In this document: positions 24,802 to 37,287 of the stretch, piece after piece
Layout of the letters: every line of letters begins with the position of its first letter
Position numbering within the stretch: the stretch's first letter is position 1
Assembly: GCA_013398615.1 (NCBI GenBank)
Contig: VZSR01001685.1
Span: forward strand, 49,551,282-49,615,281
Length of the DNA: 64,000 bases
Source: Brachypodius melanocephalos
Lineage: Eukaryota; Chordata; Aves; Passeriformes; Pycnonotidae
Direction of reading: 5' to 3'
Made by a program: the position numbers and the translations under genes
Notes under the pieces: generated by a model
Told to the model about the DNA's origin: nothing
The model's database searches: none
Seen by the model: only the letters and a program-made list of their open reading frames with translations

Positions 24802-26157
24802 ATGCCAATAATTCATCACATTGGGCATGAAATTAGAGTTCACAATGATCTTTCCTTTCCTAAAATATTCCTTTGGGCCAGACTCTGGTATCCCCTCTAA
24901 ATCCAGAACACACACATCTGTATGAGCAATTCTATTGTAGATTTGTTGTGGTAAGAACATTTTGCTCTCATTTTAATATAAACAACTCTTACTATTAATC
25001 AGATATCAAAGTTCATGCAAATCCTTCTAGGCAGATAAATATTTTTTATTACTACCATAAAATTGATGACAAATTAATTGTTCCTCATTTCCATAAACAT
25101 ATTCAACAGCAGAATGTCTTTCCAAGGTAATGCAATTACCTATTAATTATTTTCTTGTCTTCATAAAAATGAATGTGCGAGAGAGAAATTTATGTATACA
25201 ATAGATTGTAGAAAAAAGCTTCCCTTGCACGGGTGTAAGCTTTTATGTAGGACTTCACTAATGGTTTTTGTATCAGCTACAAATTTTCAGGTTCATCAGA
25301 GTAATTATGATTTTTGGCTCCAGCTCCTGTCATAAACGAACCCTCATTTTTATGTATGCTTCTGAGAAAATTATAGCTAGTCCTAAAGTCATTGGGTTCC
25401 CAAGTGACTTGGAAACCCTTGATACACACATTTGTATGCATACACAGCTTTGCCAAATAGTGTCCTTTTGTGGTTTTTTTCAGGGACTGGGGCAGGGGAA
25501 GATCATTGTGTCTTCTGCAAAAAGGCTGTGATGCCTCGTTGTGTTCTTCAGTCATTGTCAGAATCCTCCCTCCCCTTTTAGGAGGAAGGAAGCAATTGTC
25601 TGCAGCTGTGAAAGTCATTGAACAGGCTGAGCTCTTCTGGCCCTCCTGAGAAACATCCAGACAGCCAAAAGTTCAAGGCAACAAAAAAGGCAGGGTGTAG
25701 CATGTTGACAGAGACAGGAGACAGGATTGGCAGCAAAGCAGATGGTGACATTTCCTCTCTCTTTCTTTTGCTGCAACCAGCCCTAAGGAACTGAGATGGA
25801 AGTGGAATATCATCTTCTACTCTCTCTCCCTGCAGCCAGACTTAACTGAAGATGTGCTTTGATTCAGCTTTATTCAGAGAAGGTGACAAACTGCTGAAAA
25901 TTATAGATCAGAGGTTCTGAATTAGAGAAAAAATCCCAGTTGTGCTTGTGGCTCCACAGGGCTCTGATATGCAGGGATGTGCTCTGTCCCTGGCAGCTTT
26001 ACAAGGCTTGCAGGGTGCCTGAATGTGAGGAAACGCCACAGGGATTTCCAGCCTGGAAGCTCTGGACATGCACATACACTGGAGGAAGGGTGTTCATACA
26101 CGCCAGAGTGGGTGCCAGGGTGGGATCATTCCTGTTTCTACCTGTGGATATATGACT

Positions 26158-26176
26158 AAAAAAAAAAAAAAAAAAG
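26158..26176. repeat. poly-A tract, 19 bases
   Basis: Run of 19 A following TATGACT. I looked for a processed-transcript body upstream on + and did not recognise one. Confidence 0.9.
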
Positions 26177-26827
26177 TATTGAAATCTATCCTGAGTCCCA
26201 GAAACCTCTCACTGGTAGTCATAAAAATATTTCCTGGGGAGTAGAATCCATCTGAAATCTCTGTATGCTCTCTCTTAGATGAAAGTAGGCAAATGAAATG
26301 TTAATTGGATTGCACCAGTGACTACACTGGGTTAACAGTATCAATAGTTACCTGCTACCAGTAGAGCTTCTACCTGTGGAGAACATCTATAACCACCAGA
26401 AAGCCTTTTTTCTTCTTGTCTTTCTTTGAAACTTGAGGTTGTGTCTCTATCATTAAATTCAACGGTGGCAGGGAGCTTTTGTAGGTAATGAAAGTCATTG
26501 TCTCTGCTGCCAGATTGCCAGAATGTCCCGCAGAGTGGCTGCACTCAGGGCTGGAGACAGGGACCACCAGGTAGATCAGGCCCATTCCCAACAGGAACCT
26601 TGGATGTCAGTACCCTGATTTAAATATTGATAGGGTGTAATAATATGAACCTAATTCTATCCCATACACACCAGCTAGTGGCCAGCAAGAGATTTCCAGA
26701 GCCTGGAGAGGGAACACATGTCAGCAGAAGAGCACTTGGAGGGCAGCACAGTGGAATTTTGGCTACTCCAACCAAATTTGCCTTCACTGAGAGCCCAGCT
26801 TGAATGCCTCTATCACACACACCCTCA

Positions 26828-28021
26828 CCATGGGGAATAAAACAAAGCAGTCAGAGGTGTGCAGCTGCCTGGATGGCTATGATTTCTGGGCATCACAGCG
26901 ATGTGGTGGGATGGCTCCTATGGCTGGAGTGTTGGAGTGGAAGGATCCAAGCTCTTTGGGAAGGACAGGCAGGGAAACAAGGAGGGGTGACACCTTCTAC
27001 ATCAATGACGGGTCAGAGTGCACAGAGCTCCACCTGGGGATGGTGGAGGAACTGACTGAGTTATTTTTAACTCAGTTATTAGTAAATAATACCACAGTAT
27101 TATAATACCAAAGTATTATTTTTAACTGTAGTTATTAGTGTTATTTTTAGTCTTGGGTCAGGATTGAAGGGAGGGTAGGAGGGACAGGTGACACTCTAAG
27201 ATAGACCTGCTGGAGGTCACCCAGCCAGGAAGACTGAGGGGATGAGACCCTGTAGAGACAGACAGGAGTGGCCACACATTTCCAAGTCCCTGTCCTCCTG
27301 GGGGACCCTAACCACACCAATATCTGGTGTTGGAGGGACAACACAGCAGGGTGTAAGCAATCCAGAAGATTCTGAGGAAGTGTCGACGACAGCTTCCTTC
27401 TCCAAGTAATAGAGGAGCTATGAGGAGAGGTGCTGTGCTGGACCTTGTTCTCACTAAAAAATAGGGGTTGATGGGGAATGTGAAGTTCCAGGGCAGCCTT
27501 GGCTGCAGTGACCCTGAAATGGTGGAGGTCAGGATCCTCGGGGCAGCAAGGAAGGGGCACAACAAGCTCATGGGTGTTGACCCCAGGGGATTAGACTTTG
27601 GCCTCTACAGGGATTTGCTTGGTAGAATGCCATGGGATAAAGGCCTGGAGGGAAGAGGGGGCCCAAGAAAGTTGGTAAATATTGAAGGATTGCCTCCTCC
27701 AGTACCTAAAGTGGCCTACAAGAAGGCTGGAAAGCAACTTTTGAAAAAGGCAGGTAAAGATCAGACAGCCGGGGTTGAATTTAAACTGAAAGAGAGTAGG
27801 TTTAGATTAGACATTAGGACAAAATCCTTTCCTGTGAGAATAGTGAGACACTAGAGTAAGTTCCTCATAGAAATTGTGGTTGTCCCATCCCTAAAAGTGT
27901 TCCAGGCTAGGCTGGATGGGGCTCTGAGCAACTTGGTCTAGTGGAAGGTGTCCCTGCCCATGGCAGGGGGTTGGAATGAGAGGGTCTTTAAGATCCCTTC
28001 CAACACAAATCATTCTGCTAA
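26828..28021 (+). mobile_element. CR1 LINE with large internal deletion (endonuclease part joined to 3' end)
   Basis: Sense-strand CR1. 26828-27060 matches the N-terminal part of the ORF2 endonuclease region (for example TGGTGGGATGGCTCCTATG, GGAAGGACAGGCAGGGAAAC). 27061-27148 is an AT-rich insert not belonging to CR1. 27149-27700 resumes the endonuclease coding region, with blocks such as GGAGGGACAACACAGCAGGG, ATAGAGGAGCTATGAGGAGA, GGGCAGCCTTGGCTGCAGTG and CCATGGGATAAAGGCCTGGA. At about 27698-27701 the sequence jumps to AGTACCTAAAGTGGCCTAC, which lies near the C-terminus of a full CR1, and continues through the 3'UTR (GTCCCTGCCCATGGCAGGGG) to CATTCTGCTAATG. The reverse-transcriptase region, about 2 kb in a complete element, is missing. 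A 128-codon frame (27468-27854) reads across the junction but is a remnant. Confidence 0.93.
27061..27148. repeat. AT-rich insert inside CR1 with internal repeats
   Basis: About 88 bases, nearly all A/T, interrupt the CR1 endonuclease region between a copy of the 'ctgag' block and TTGGGTCAGGATTGAAGG. It contains two copies of TTATTTTTAACT (27061-27072 and near 27117-27128), AGTTATTAGT-like copies, and a perfect 12-base palindrome GTATTATAATAC at 27097-27108. It looks like local slippage or fill-in rather than a known transposon. Confidence 0.7.
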
Positions 28022-31000
28022 TGTATCTGCTAATGTAGGTTTTTCCATGCTCCAATTCTAGAGAACATCCCAGATATATTTAACTTCTTGGAATAGATGT
28101 AGTTTAAACTTTTGGGGGATGAAATGATAATTGCAAGGGAGATCAAGAGTTTGTTTTGCATAATATGTCAGCAGAGTATGTTGTGTATGATCTTATAATG
28201 TGCACTTCAGTACTGGCAATTATGTATCTCATTGTAGAAATCTCACTTTTGTAATTAATGTTGCTTCATTTTCTACTGGGAAATATAATTCGTGAGTGGA
28301 ATGGAAAAAACCTTAATAAATCAATGTCAGTGTTCAAAGGCTTGAAAAGCCAGTGGCAGAAATTAGAGTTGTTTAAATGCTACAAGCAGGTAATCCTATC
28401 ACAACCTAACAAGACCCTGTTTATCTTCAAGGCTGAGGTAACTGATACTCAGTCTTTCAATATAAACGACATTTATTTTAAATCCCTTTTCACATAGTGG
28501 CTTGATGAAACTAATTCTAACTGTGCAGCGATTATTTTTCTAATGTAAAACTAGCAAACAGCATGCAAAAAACCTTCAAATCTTCAAAGAGGTTTAAGGT
28601 AAAATGTTTATTCTCTTGACCAGTATGCTAAAAGATGGTACATATGGTTCATATTCTGCTAAGAAGTGGGAGATTTTTAAGCTAATCCTGCTCTTTATGG
28701 TTGTCTCTCCATCTTAGGTGAGCAGTAATTCTGTTTTTCACTCACTTCTGTTCAGCTGTTTAAATGTTAAGGAGTCATAGGAAAACTTTATCACTGGCAA
28801 AATATGTTGGCAGAGAAGCTACTTTGAGGCAGCCTATCTTGAGGAGGTCTGAGAGTGTGCAAGGTTCCCCTTTTCAACTACTGACGATGATCTTTCTTGT
28901 GAAATGTGAGATTCCTTAGCCATGTCTGTGGGGTGACACAGGACAGCATCTTGCATGCGACAGAAAAGTGGTGAATCCATGGAGGATGGAGAAACAAAAG
29001 AAAAAGTTAAAATCTGGCTAAGACACCTCACTGATTCATTGTTTATTTCAAAGCTGATGCAAGATAAATTGCCTTCCACTGAGCTATACACATTGCTGAA
29101 GAAAATGAGACAAATTTAAAAACTTAGTGGAAGAAGTGTTCTGGCAGGTAGCATTTTGATTGCAAGGCACACCCAGATCACTGAAGATGTTGGTACCTGA
29201 AGGTTTACCTTGGGGTAATGAAAAACATGCCAGCTTGAGCACAAAACAGGAGCTTAGGGGTTTACTGAACATTCAGATACCATCAGTTTGTGTTTTATCT
29301 CTTAAATAAAATTTTAGGAGATTTGTGGCTTAAGAAAACCTCAGTCATTTTATACATCTGTTAAAGGAAATGTGGTTCATTCCTCACTTGTTGAATTACT
29401 TTTTTCCCCTCTTCTTAATGTCACTCCTAATTTGCTGTGATGTGGGCTGGCTTCTGAAATGCTTTTGTATGGACTTGAAAAACCTGATCTTCTACCAAGT
29501 CAAAGGCAAACCCTTCATTTACTTTAGTGAAGCTGATGCTCAGTTGTCACCTGGAGGTGAAAGTCCCTCTCCACTGCAAGCCTGGGAAGAAATGAGAATG
29601 AAAACATGAATGAATTTCTCTCTTTCTGTCATGAAAGTCACATCTGAGTGTTCAGCACTGCATTTTATTCTGGCATTAAGAAAAAGACATTAGCATTGTT
29701 GAAGTCCAGCCCTGAAGGATTACGTATTATAAAAACACGATTCCAAGTGTGAAATTTGGAAGTCATTAGAAATCTCCTCAATTTATATTTTTTGTCTTAA
29801 GAAAGACCTTCCTTGTCTTCTGAAACACAAGGTGGGGGGAAATGGTTTAACATTTTTAATCCCAAATTTAGAAATCTGAAGCAAAAGGCAATTTTTCTGA
29901 AAATGTTTGACTCACTGCTTTTTATCTCTGTCAAATCTTCCTTTAAAGTGACTGCACTCCATTTTTCTGTGAAACTGTGTCTCACAGGCAAAATATGATT
30001 CATCTCACTATGAGTTAATCTTGTATCCCTGAAGAACCAGCAGTGCTTCTTGTGGGAATGGGTTTTCCTTTGGTCCAGAAGGAAGAGGTTAAGATCCATA
30101 AGCACAGGTCATAAAGGCGTATTAATCACAGAGTATGTACTAATGAGGCAGCTGCTCCAGCTCGGTTAGAATTGCAGTCATTACCTCACTCCTTTGCCTT
30201 TGCAGAAGTGTTATTTTTAATTGGAAGTGGCACTTGCAAATCCCCTCACCCAGTTCATTATGAAGGAGCATTGTCAGGAGTAGATGGCAGCATGATGCAT
30301 TAGCAGGGCACGGTGTGTGCTCTTGCCAGCTCTGTGCATCCCTTCCAGGCAGAGCAGACAGTTTATTGAACACCCTGGCTGCTCAGCTGAAAGGATGAAG
30401 TGTGTAAATGATGAGCACAAGGACTCTTATGTGTCATATCAGCGCTGACCCTTTGCAGGAACACTGATTATTGCTCTTGAAATGCTCTTGAGGATGGTAC
30501 CTGCCTCTGGCTGCTGATTCTGTGTGGAATAGGAGAGGAAACCAACGGGAGGGATTAGAGGGGAGGTGATGAACAGCTGCTGAAATGGGACCCAGAGTGC
30601 ACTCCTCTCACTGCAGACACAGAAACTGATTGTGTTTGTGCTCTCACAAACGGGGGTTCCGTCTTGTCTGGGATTCCCAGTCCCAAGGAGATCAGTTTTG
30701 TAAGGAAGACACAGAGTGCTTTCTGTTGTGGGAGAAGGGCACCAGGCAGACTCTGTGGTGCACAATCTGTGGGTAAGCAGGCAGGACAGCCAGGTGAAAT
30801 CAATGCAGACAGTGTCCTGAAGAGAAACACCTTGCTTTTGCAGCTCTTGAAAGAACTGCTTTGAACTCTGAAGAAACCCTTTGGTGACAGTCTGTGCTGC
30901 AGGGAGCTCAGCTTTGCATTTTTCAGTTATGCATTCATGGGATGCATTTTCTAGGTCTGCCTCATGTTACCCAACACTGTCAGGCTTTCTGGGCCATCAA

Positions 31001-34000
31001 TTAAATATGCAGAGCTGCGGTTCACTTTACTGATTTCAAATTTGCATGTTCAACCCCTGAAAAGGAAACCTGTCAGCCTCAGAAGCTCCTCCAGAAAAGG
31101 CCACAGTGCAAAGTACTGAACCCCACAGTCATACTGAATCTCACTTATTTGCTTTCCTTATATCTCCAGCAAGTCTTCTCACAAAGCTGGAATATCTCAT
31201 CACTTACCTCCTGCTCTACCTGAGGGATCTACTTCAGACGTTCCTACACCTAAATACCTAAATATGTGTGTAGAAAGTAAGCTTGCAGCTTAATATCCTG
31301 GTTTTTGTAATCAAACAATTGATAACAACATCCTTTGCTGTAACTGAAAGCTGCTTGCCTTCTTCCAAATTAATTTCCTTGATATTTTTATTATTATTTT
31401 TCTCTTTCTTTCTATTTATCCTTTTATCTAGCAGGCCTCTTAATCTTCCATTAAAGCAGGATCCAGAACTTACTAAGTCAATGGAAAGTCTGGCAAAGAT
31501 TGAATTAAAACATTCAAATCTTCTTGGAAGTTTATCTATCTTGCATTTTTTTCTGAGATTTTTATAAAATCTACAAGCAGGTACAATGGTATATATTTTA
31601 TTGATGTGATATGTATGTATTTTATCAACTATGATGAAACACATTCATCAACATCTCTTCTTGCTGTTCTTTTTCACATAATTGTGGCACATTCAGAGCA
31701 TAAAAATACTCTTGATTTTAAGATACTACAAACCAAACAGTGTGGATTTCAAGAAAACACTTAAAATAGATAACCTTAGGAAAAAAGCGATAACTTCAGA
31801 GGACTTCTTTCTCTCATACTAGGACCTGAGATCAATCTTCTTTTAAGGCAATCAGATTCTTTTCTCTGAGTCTGAAGAGATTGTCTATTTTTTTCACAGA
31901 CTCCTGATTAATGACTCCTGGGGTCGATGTCTGTCTGAGATGATAGAACTTCTCTATATATCTGTTCACACACAAACAGCTACTTGAGAGGCAGGTTTTT
32001 AAGTTACTTTATAGCTGATGGAGGTCTCACCTAGATTCCACTGTGGGACAGAGGCATCCCATTCCATTTCAGATATCCTACCTGGCTTCCTCTTACAGCT
32101 GAAGCAATCCCATGTACTGTCAGTCACATGAATCTGCCTCAGAGATCTTACAGCAATAGGAATAACTAGGTGCAGTTTAGATGGAATAGCCTAGAGATCA
32201 GAAAATAGCCCCAGGCCTTTGCCTTTAAGGAAAGTACAGCATTGAGGGGAAGAGGAGTTGTGCCTGGATCATGAGTGATAGGAAATCAGCTGACAAATTA
32301 TTACTGGTCATATCTTAAGTGACTGGAATGACTTTCCCATCCCTCAGTTTCTACAGAAATGCATAGCTCTCCTCAGGAGTCTGTATCTAGAGACCTTTTA
32401 TTTTGCCCTTTTAGTTTAGCAGTAAGGTCTGAGTAGGTTCTACATGACCCTAGCATGGTACTGGATGGGTACATTCAAACAAATTAATTTGCCTTTTAAG
32501 TTTAAATATCTCAAATCAGAGCTGAGTCCCATCTCTGTGTGCTCTCTAGCTTTCAAAAGGTAAAATAAAAGGAAATTGATTGCTGCTATTGGTAGATATT
32601 CCTATTCTGGAAATATTGCAGAAAAGGTATCAAAATAGAAATGATTACCTTTATGCTGGCTTCAAGGTGACTGAAGATGGAATCCTTACCTGCATATTAA
32701 TTTCCATCAGATCACTCCTAACAGAGGAGCCTACACCACTACAGAGACCTTTCATGTACCAAAATTAGATAAACCCAGTTTCATAGGTCTATTAAAAAGT
32801 CATGCCTACTTGAGGAGTATCCTAACTACCCCTTGGAATCATTGTGCAGGCACTGTGTATTAATAAATATACCTCAGTAGAACAGAGCACAAAAACTCCT
32901 CAAAGTGTGGCTTTGTTAAATTATTTTAATTACATTTTCAAACATATATATTGGGCAGTGAATGCCTGCCAAATGATAGTTCTATTGTGTTTCTGAGATA
33001 TTTGTGCTGTCCTAGTGTGTCTTCATTGCCCAGCACCTTTGCTTGATGACCTAAAAATATTTAAAACCGTTTTTCATAATTAATAGTCTTGATTAGGCAT
33101 GGTTTGAAGAATCATGCTTCACCCAGGAGCTGATCTCTTCCAAACACTGGATTATTCTGTGATGCTAATGAGGGAAGGATAATCTGTCATTATTCCGTGA
33201 TGCTAATGAGGGGAGCATAATCTGTCTTCTGTGTAGTGCTAGTATGCAAGTCTTTGCTTGGTCTGTGAGTCATTTCTCCATCACTAGTTGAAAGTAAGTG
33301 TTGGAAGGGGCTTGGGGAATGTAATGATCTTTCTAGGACTCCAGGAATAGAGAAAATACAGAGGCATGCCCATTCCTAAAAGTTTTAACTCTTTTGATTC
33401 ATTATTTGCAAATAACTGACATGCTTCTCTGTGAAACAGGATAGCAATTTGTGGTAAAAAATGAACAAAGAATTCTAAGATCCGTATTTACTTGCACTTA
33501 CCTGGAGAGCAATCATGTCCCCCAGTAACATGTCCTGGCCCAAACACAGAGCAGGCTGGACCTAAAATGTGAAATGTGACTTCAATCAGCTGCATTTGTA
33601 GATGACCTTTGGCAAACTTGTCTAGGAAAGATGGGCTTAATTTTGGAGTATTTTCCTATATGAGATCATTAGAATGGGTCTCCGAAACGTTGGAGAGACA
33701 TTGTAGTTTTTAATATGTAAAGGAAACAATCTTTCCTGCAGGAATGCCTGGTTATTTGGGTCTAGATATACACACCAGAAAGGGCATGCATTGAAATCTC
33801 AGTTCTGGGGCTGAAATTCCCAAAGGGAACCCAGAATTTTGTAACTTTAATAAAAACACTCAAAAAACCTGCCATAAAATAAAAAGGTGTTAGGAAGAAT
33901 TTTGGATTGCCTGATAGTGGGAGCAGACAATTTAGTCTATACAGTTGGGTTCAACTATTTAAAGAAGCTTCAAAAACTTGTTCCAAAAGTTTCCTTTTAG

Positions 34001-34185
34001 CCAAATAGAATAGAAATTCTTTGTCATTCTTGCTATTGATATTCAGCTCCACATTGCAGGTACTGAGCTCCTACATTCCTGCAGGAAATGGAAAATCTAT
34101 TTGAATATTCTGCATATTTTCCAACCTAAATAATGCAATGAGGCTTATTAGTGAATAAAAGCAGTAACTCTAGAACCTGTTTGTG
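28022..34185. other. unique non-coding sequence, no gene seen
   Basis: Long repeat-poor AT-rich stretch. Chance frames reach 128 codons (31258-31644 on -). A pyrimidine-rich tract lies at 31375-31425. The only structured item is a tandem duplication at 33151-33226. Confidence 0.55.
33151..33226. repeat. 38-bp tandem duplication, 3 mismatches
   Basis: ATTATTCTGTGATGCTAATG... at 33151-33188 is followed directly by ATTATTCCGTGATGCTAATG... at 33189-33226. Both copies end in ATAATCTGTC. They differ at three positions, so the event is older than the 58-bp duplication near the window start. Confidence 0.93.
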
Positions 34186-34285
34186 NNNNNNNNNNNNNNN
34201 NNNNNNNNNNNNNNNNNNNNNNNNNNNNNNNNNNNNNNNNNNNNNNNNNNNNNNNNNNNNNNNNNNNNNNNNNNNNNNNNNNNNN
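34186..34285. other. assembly gap, exactly 100 N
   Basis: A run of exactly 100 N. This length is the usual placeholder for a gap of unknown size, so distances across it should not be trusted. Flanking bases (TGTTTGTG before, ACACCAAAGGG after) give no clue to the missing content. Confidence 0.97.
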
Positions 34286-35694
34286 ACACCAAAGGGTTGT
34301 GCCTGAGGCCCACAGCATGGTAACAACACCTGTTGGTAATTAAAATTAAATGAGTTGTTCATTTTTACCCAGCTTGTACTGGGGTACTTGGGCAAACCTA
34401 ATTCTTATCCATGTGTGCAAGAAAGAGATTTCCGAAATTAATTTTCCTTTTCTTTAATTGTGTTTTCTTAAAGCTGATGCAAAAGCATTGGAGAACACTG
34501 AAACACCCAGTAAATCAGGATTTGATCTTCTTCCAGCTGTGGCTCAGACTCAGTCCATTTCAGCAGTGTAGAAGTTTATTCTTTCTTGTAGGTTGTTGAC
34601 TCACAACATGAAGGAGCCAATTGATACCCACTGACTGGGAAGGTAATTTAGAGAACTAATTTTGACCTGACATCTAATCCTGGTGATTGATGCATGTAGA
34701 ACCCAGTTAATCTGTGGAATTAAAAAATATTTTCTAAGAAGTTTCACAACTCTCTCACTCACCAGCAGATACAGATTGTCTAGGGTCTGGTAAACAAGCA
34801 CAAATTTCAGTGGAGCAATTCTTCAGTGAATTTTTACTTGAGGAAAATTTCTTATCTTCACAGCTGTCACAGGAAATAATGTACATTTTATGGAAGAAAA
34901 AAATCTATTTCAAAATATCACTAAAGCCAGGAACAGCTGAGCACTTTTTAAACTTTGTTCTAGTGAATTATGGCTTCACCTGTTTCTCCACCAAAGAAAA
35001 CACTTTGCAATAAAGACAGGTGTTTCTTTTCAGTAAGAATTTTATGCAAAAAGGGTAAAATGCTTGTTGACAGAGGGAACATACACCTTCAGTCTCGGTG
35101 TGGTTGGTAGCACCCATTTTGTTTTGGTTGTACTGTGTGGGAATTCATCAGACTTCAATAATTTCCTTGAACCATTCATTTATTTCAATAAAAATGTAGT
35201 TTCAAATGCTATTTTATATATATATACCAGAGAATTAACTGTCTGGGTGATCCATCCTTATGCCCCTTCATGGTGTGCCTCAGGGCTGTCTTTACTGGGT
35301 TAAATAAGTTCTTCCCTTGCTTTAGCATCATTCAATGCATTCAACTACCATTTAAACAAGAATGGCCATGGAGCTGCAGAGATATTTCCTCAATCACTTA
35401 TTGATAATTAATCTCAGAGGCATGTATTGCACCTTTGGAACATTTGAGAACAGATTAGTTATAGTTATTTAACATTGTAGCCAGACAACAGGAGCATATA
35501 TCCTTCCTTCTCTCTGGAATATTTTCCTCTAATCATGAGTTAAATGGTTTATTATTAACGATTTATGGTATTCCCAAGCTGAAACTTAATTCCCTACTGA
35601 TGCTATATCTCATCATCACTGCATCCAACCCTGTATCTCTGGGGATTTCAGGCTGGAAAATCAGAGGCCAAGAAACAGAGAGATTCTATGGATA
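34286..35694. other. unique non-coding sequence, no gene seen
   Basis: AT-rich with no recognised element. A short TA dinucleotide run occurs near 35215-35224. Frames of 60-80 codons on both strands look like chance. Confidence 0.55.
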
Positions 35695-35776
35695 GGCAGA
35701 CAGACAGACAAATAGATAGATAGATAGATAGATAGAAAAATAGATAGAAAAATAGATAGAAAAATAGACAGAAAAA
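35695..35776. repeat. compound GACA/GATA microsatellite with 12-mer repeats
   Basis: A (CAGA)n block (about 35697-35709) passes into (TAGA)n (about 35712-35735). Three to four copies of the 12-base unit AAAAATAGATAG follow, the last with GACA in place of GATA. The switch suggests stepwise slippage from an original GACA/GATA tract. Confidence 0.93.
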
Positions 35777-36574
35777 TATGTGATTTTGTTTGTATGTAGA
35801 AGTAAATATACATGCATCTACATATATAAGTATTAATTTTTAAAAAAAATAAATTTCAAAAAGCATTGCCTTCTTTAAATGCTTAAATAATTAATGTTAT
35901 CTCTGAACAATGGTAACACTTTTTAATGATTCTCTCAACTAATATTAAATGTAACTGAAGACAAGTGAACACACAAAGGTCATATTTTCTGCATCTGAAC
36001 ATCTGTTGTTACACCACCTTTTGGGTGTCATTAGTTTTCAACTTAGAAATTGCAAAACATTTCATTTCTTATAATGGCTCATCAAAATTATAGGCAATTG
36101 TTGTAGCCATACCAGCATTCCCAGGAGCCTAAGCACATCATGGTTTATGTAGTTATCAAGGTAACAGAGTGCTGCAAATGTTCTGAGGAGAGTCATGTTG
36201 ATCTCCATACACCTGAAGAGTTTTTTCCATGTGGAGAGGAAGAGCATGGAAGAAACATGTTTTAAATCTATCCCGTTTGATCAGGTTATTTTATTCATCA
36301 CCCTTTTAGGCTCTGTTGTAAATTAGATGTATTTAACTATGACAAAATCGTGTTCATTAATTTGATTTTCCCAAGTTCAACTTGACCTCTGAACTGTTAA
36401 TGAAATCTAAGAAACCTATAAAATTTACACAAAGCTAACCGAAGTGAGCTTCATCTTACACACACATAATGATGTCAGCCTTGTGAATCTAAGACACAAC
36501 TTTTAAAGGTGATATTTTTACAGACAGCTTGAACAAAACACTCTCAGTACACATGTATCACATTTACACTCATG
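35777..36574. other. unique non-coding sequence, no gene seen
   Basis: Very AT-rich sequence between the microsatellite and the next CR1. No exon, RNA gene or repeat recognised. Confidence 0.55.
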
Positions 36575-37287
36575 AATTTCACAAGGCCAAGTGCAAAGTC
36601 CTGCACCTCCATCTGAATAATCCCAAGCACAGGCACAGGCTGGGCAGGGAATGGATTGAGAGCAGCCCTGAGGAGAAGAACTTGAGAGTGTTGAGGGATG
36701 AAAAGCTGAACATGAGCTGAGGTGGGCAGTGGCATCAGGCTTGGATCAGACACAGTGAAAACAGCAGGACCAGGGCAGTGATTCCCTTCCTGTGATGGGC
36801 ACTGCTGACACCTCAAATCTTGTGTCCAGTTCTGGGCCCCTCATAACAATAAAGACATTGAGGGGCTGGAGTGTGTCCAGAGAAGAACAATGGAGCTGGG
36901 GAAGGGTCTGGAGCACAAGTCTGATGAGGAGCTGCTGAGGGAGCTGGGGGTGTTCAGCCCAGAGAAAAGGAGGCTCAGAGGGGACTTTATCACTCTCTAA
37001 AACTCCTGAAAGGAGACAGATGGAGCTCAGTCTCCTCTCCCAAGTAACAAGTGATAGGACAAGGGAAAAGGTCTCAGGTTGCACTCAGAGAGATTTAGAT
37101 TGAATACTGGGAAAAGTCTATCACCAAAAATCACTTTCCGTCATTGGAAGAGACTGCCCAGGAAAGTGGTAGAATCACCATCCCTGGAAGTGTGCAAAAA
37201 ACCTTAGGGGCAAGTGTTGGGTACTGGTTGGACTCAATTATCTTAAAGGTCTTTCCCAACCTTAACAGCTGTGTTTCTGTGATTCTG
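36575..37287 (+). mobile_element. CR1 LINE, C-terminal RT region and 3'UTR
   Basis: Sense CR1 beginning in the C-terminal reverse-transcriptase region. A frame at 36529-36720 shows KAKCKVLHLHLNNPKHRHRL, then SSPEEKNLRVL and EKLNMS, the usual CR1 order. Next come GTCCAGTTCTGGGCCCCTCA (about 36822-36841), GAGGAGCTGCTGAGGGAGCT (about 36926-36945), AGGAGGCTCAGAGGGGAC and CAAGTAACAAGTGATAGGAC. The copy finishes with TGGTTGGACTCAATTATC and TGTTTCTGTGATTCTG, the octamer tail. Two internal losses are visible: part of the region after 'EKLNMS' at about 36720, and a block upstream of AAGTGTTGGGTACTGG near 37205. No intact frame remains. Confidence 0.95.

Larger units (their letters stand above)
21069..26827. 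other. unique non-coding sequence, no gene seen
   Basis: No recognised element. Holds a small 19-bp tandem duplication (24764-24801) and a poly-A run (26158-26176). GC-moderate patches at 24230-24470 and 25900-26150 contain several overlapping short frames on both strands, which is the pattern of chance openness rather than of a gene. Confidence 0.55.
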
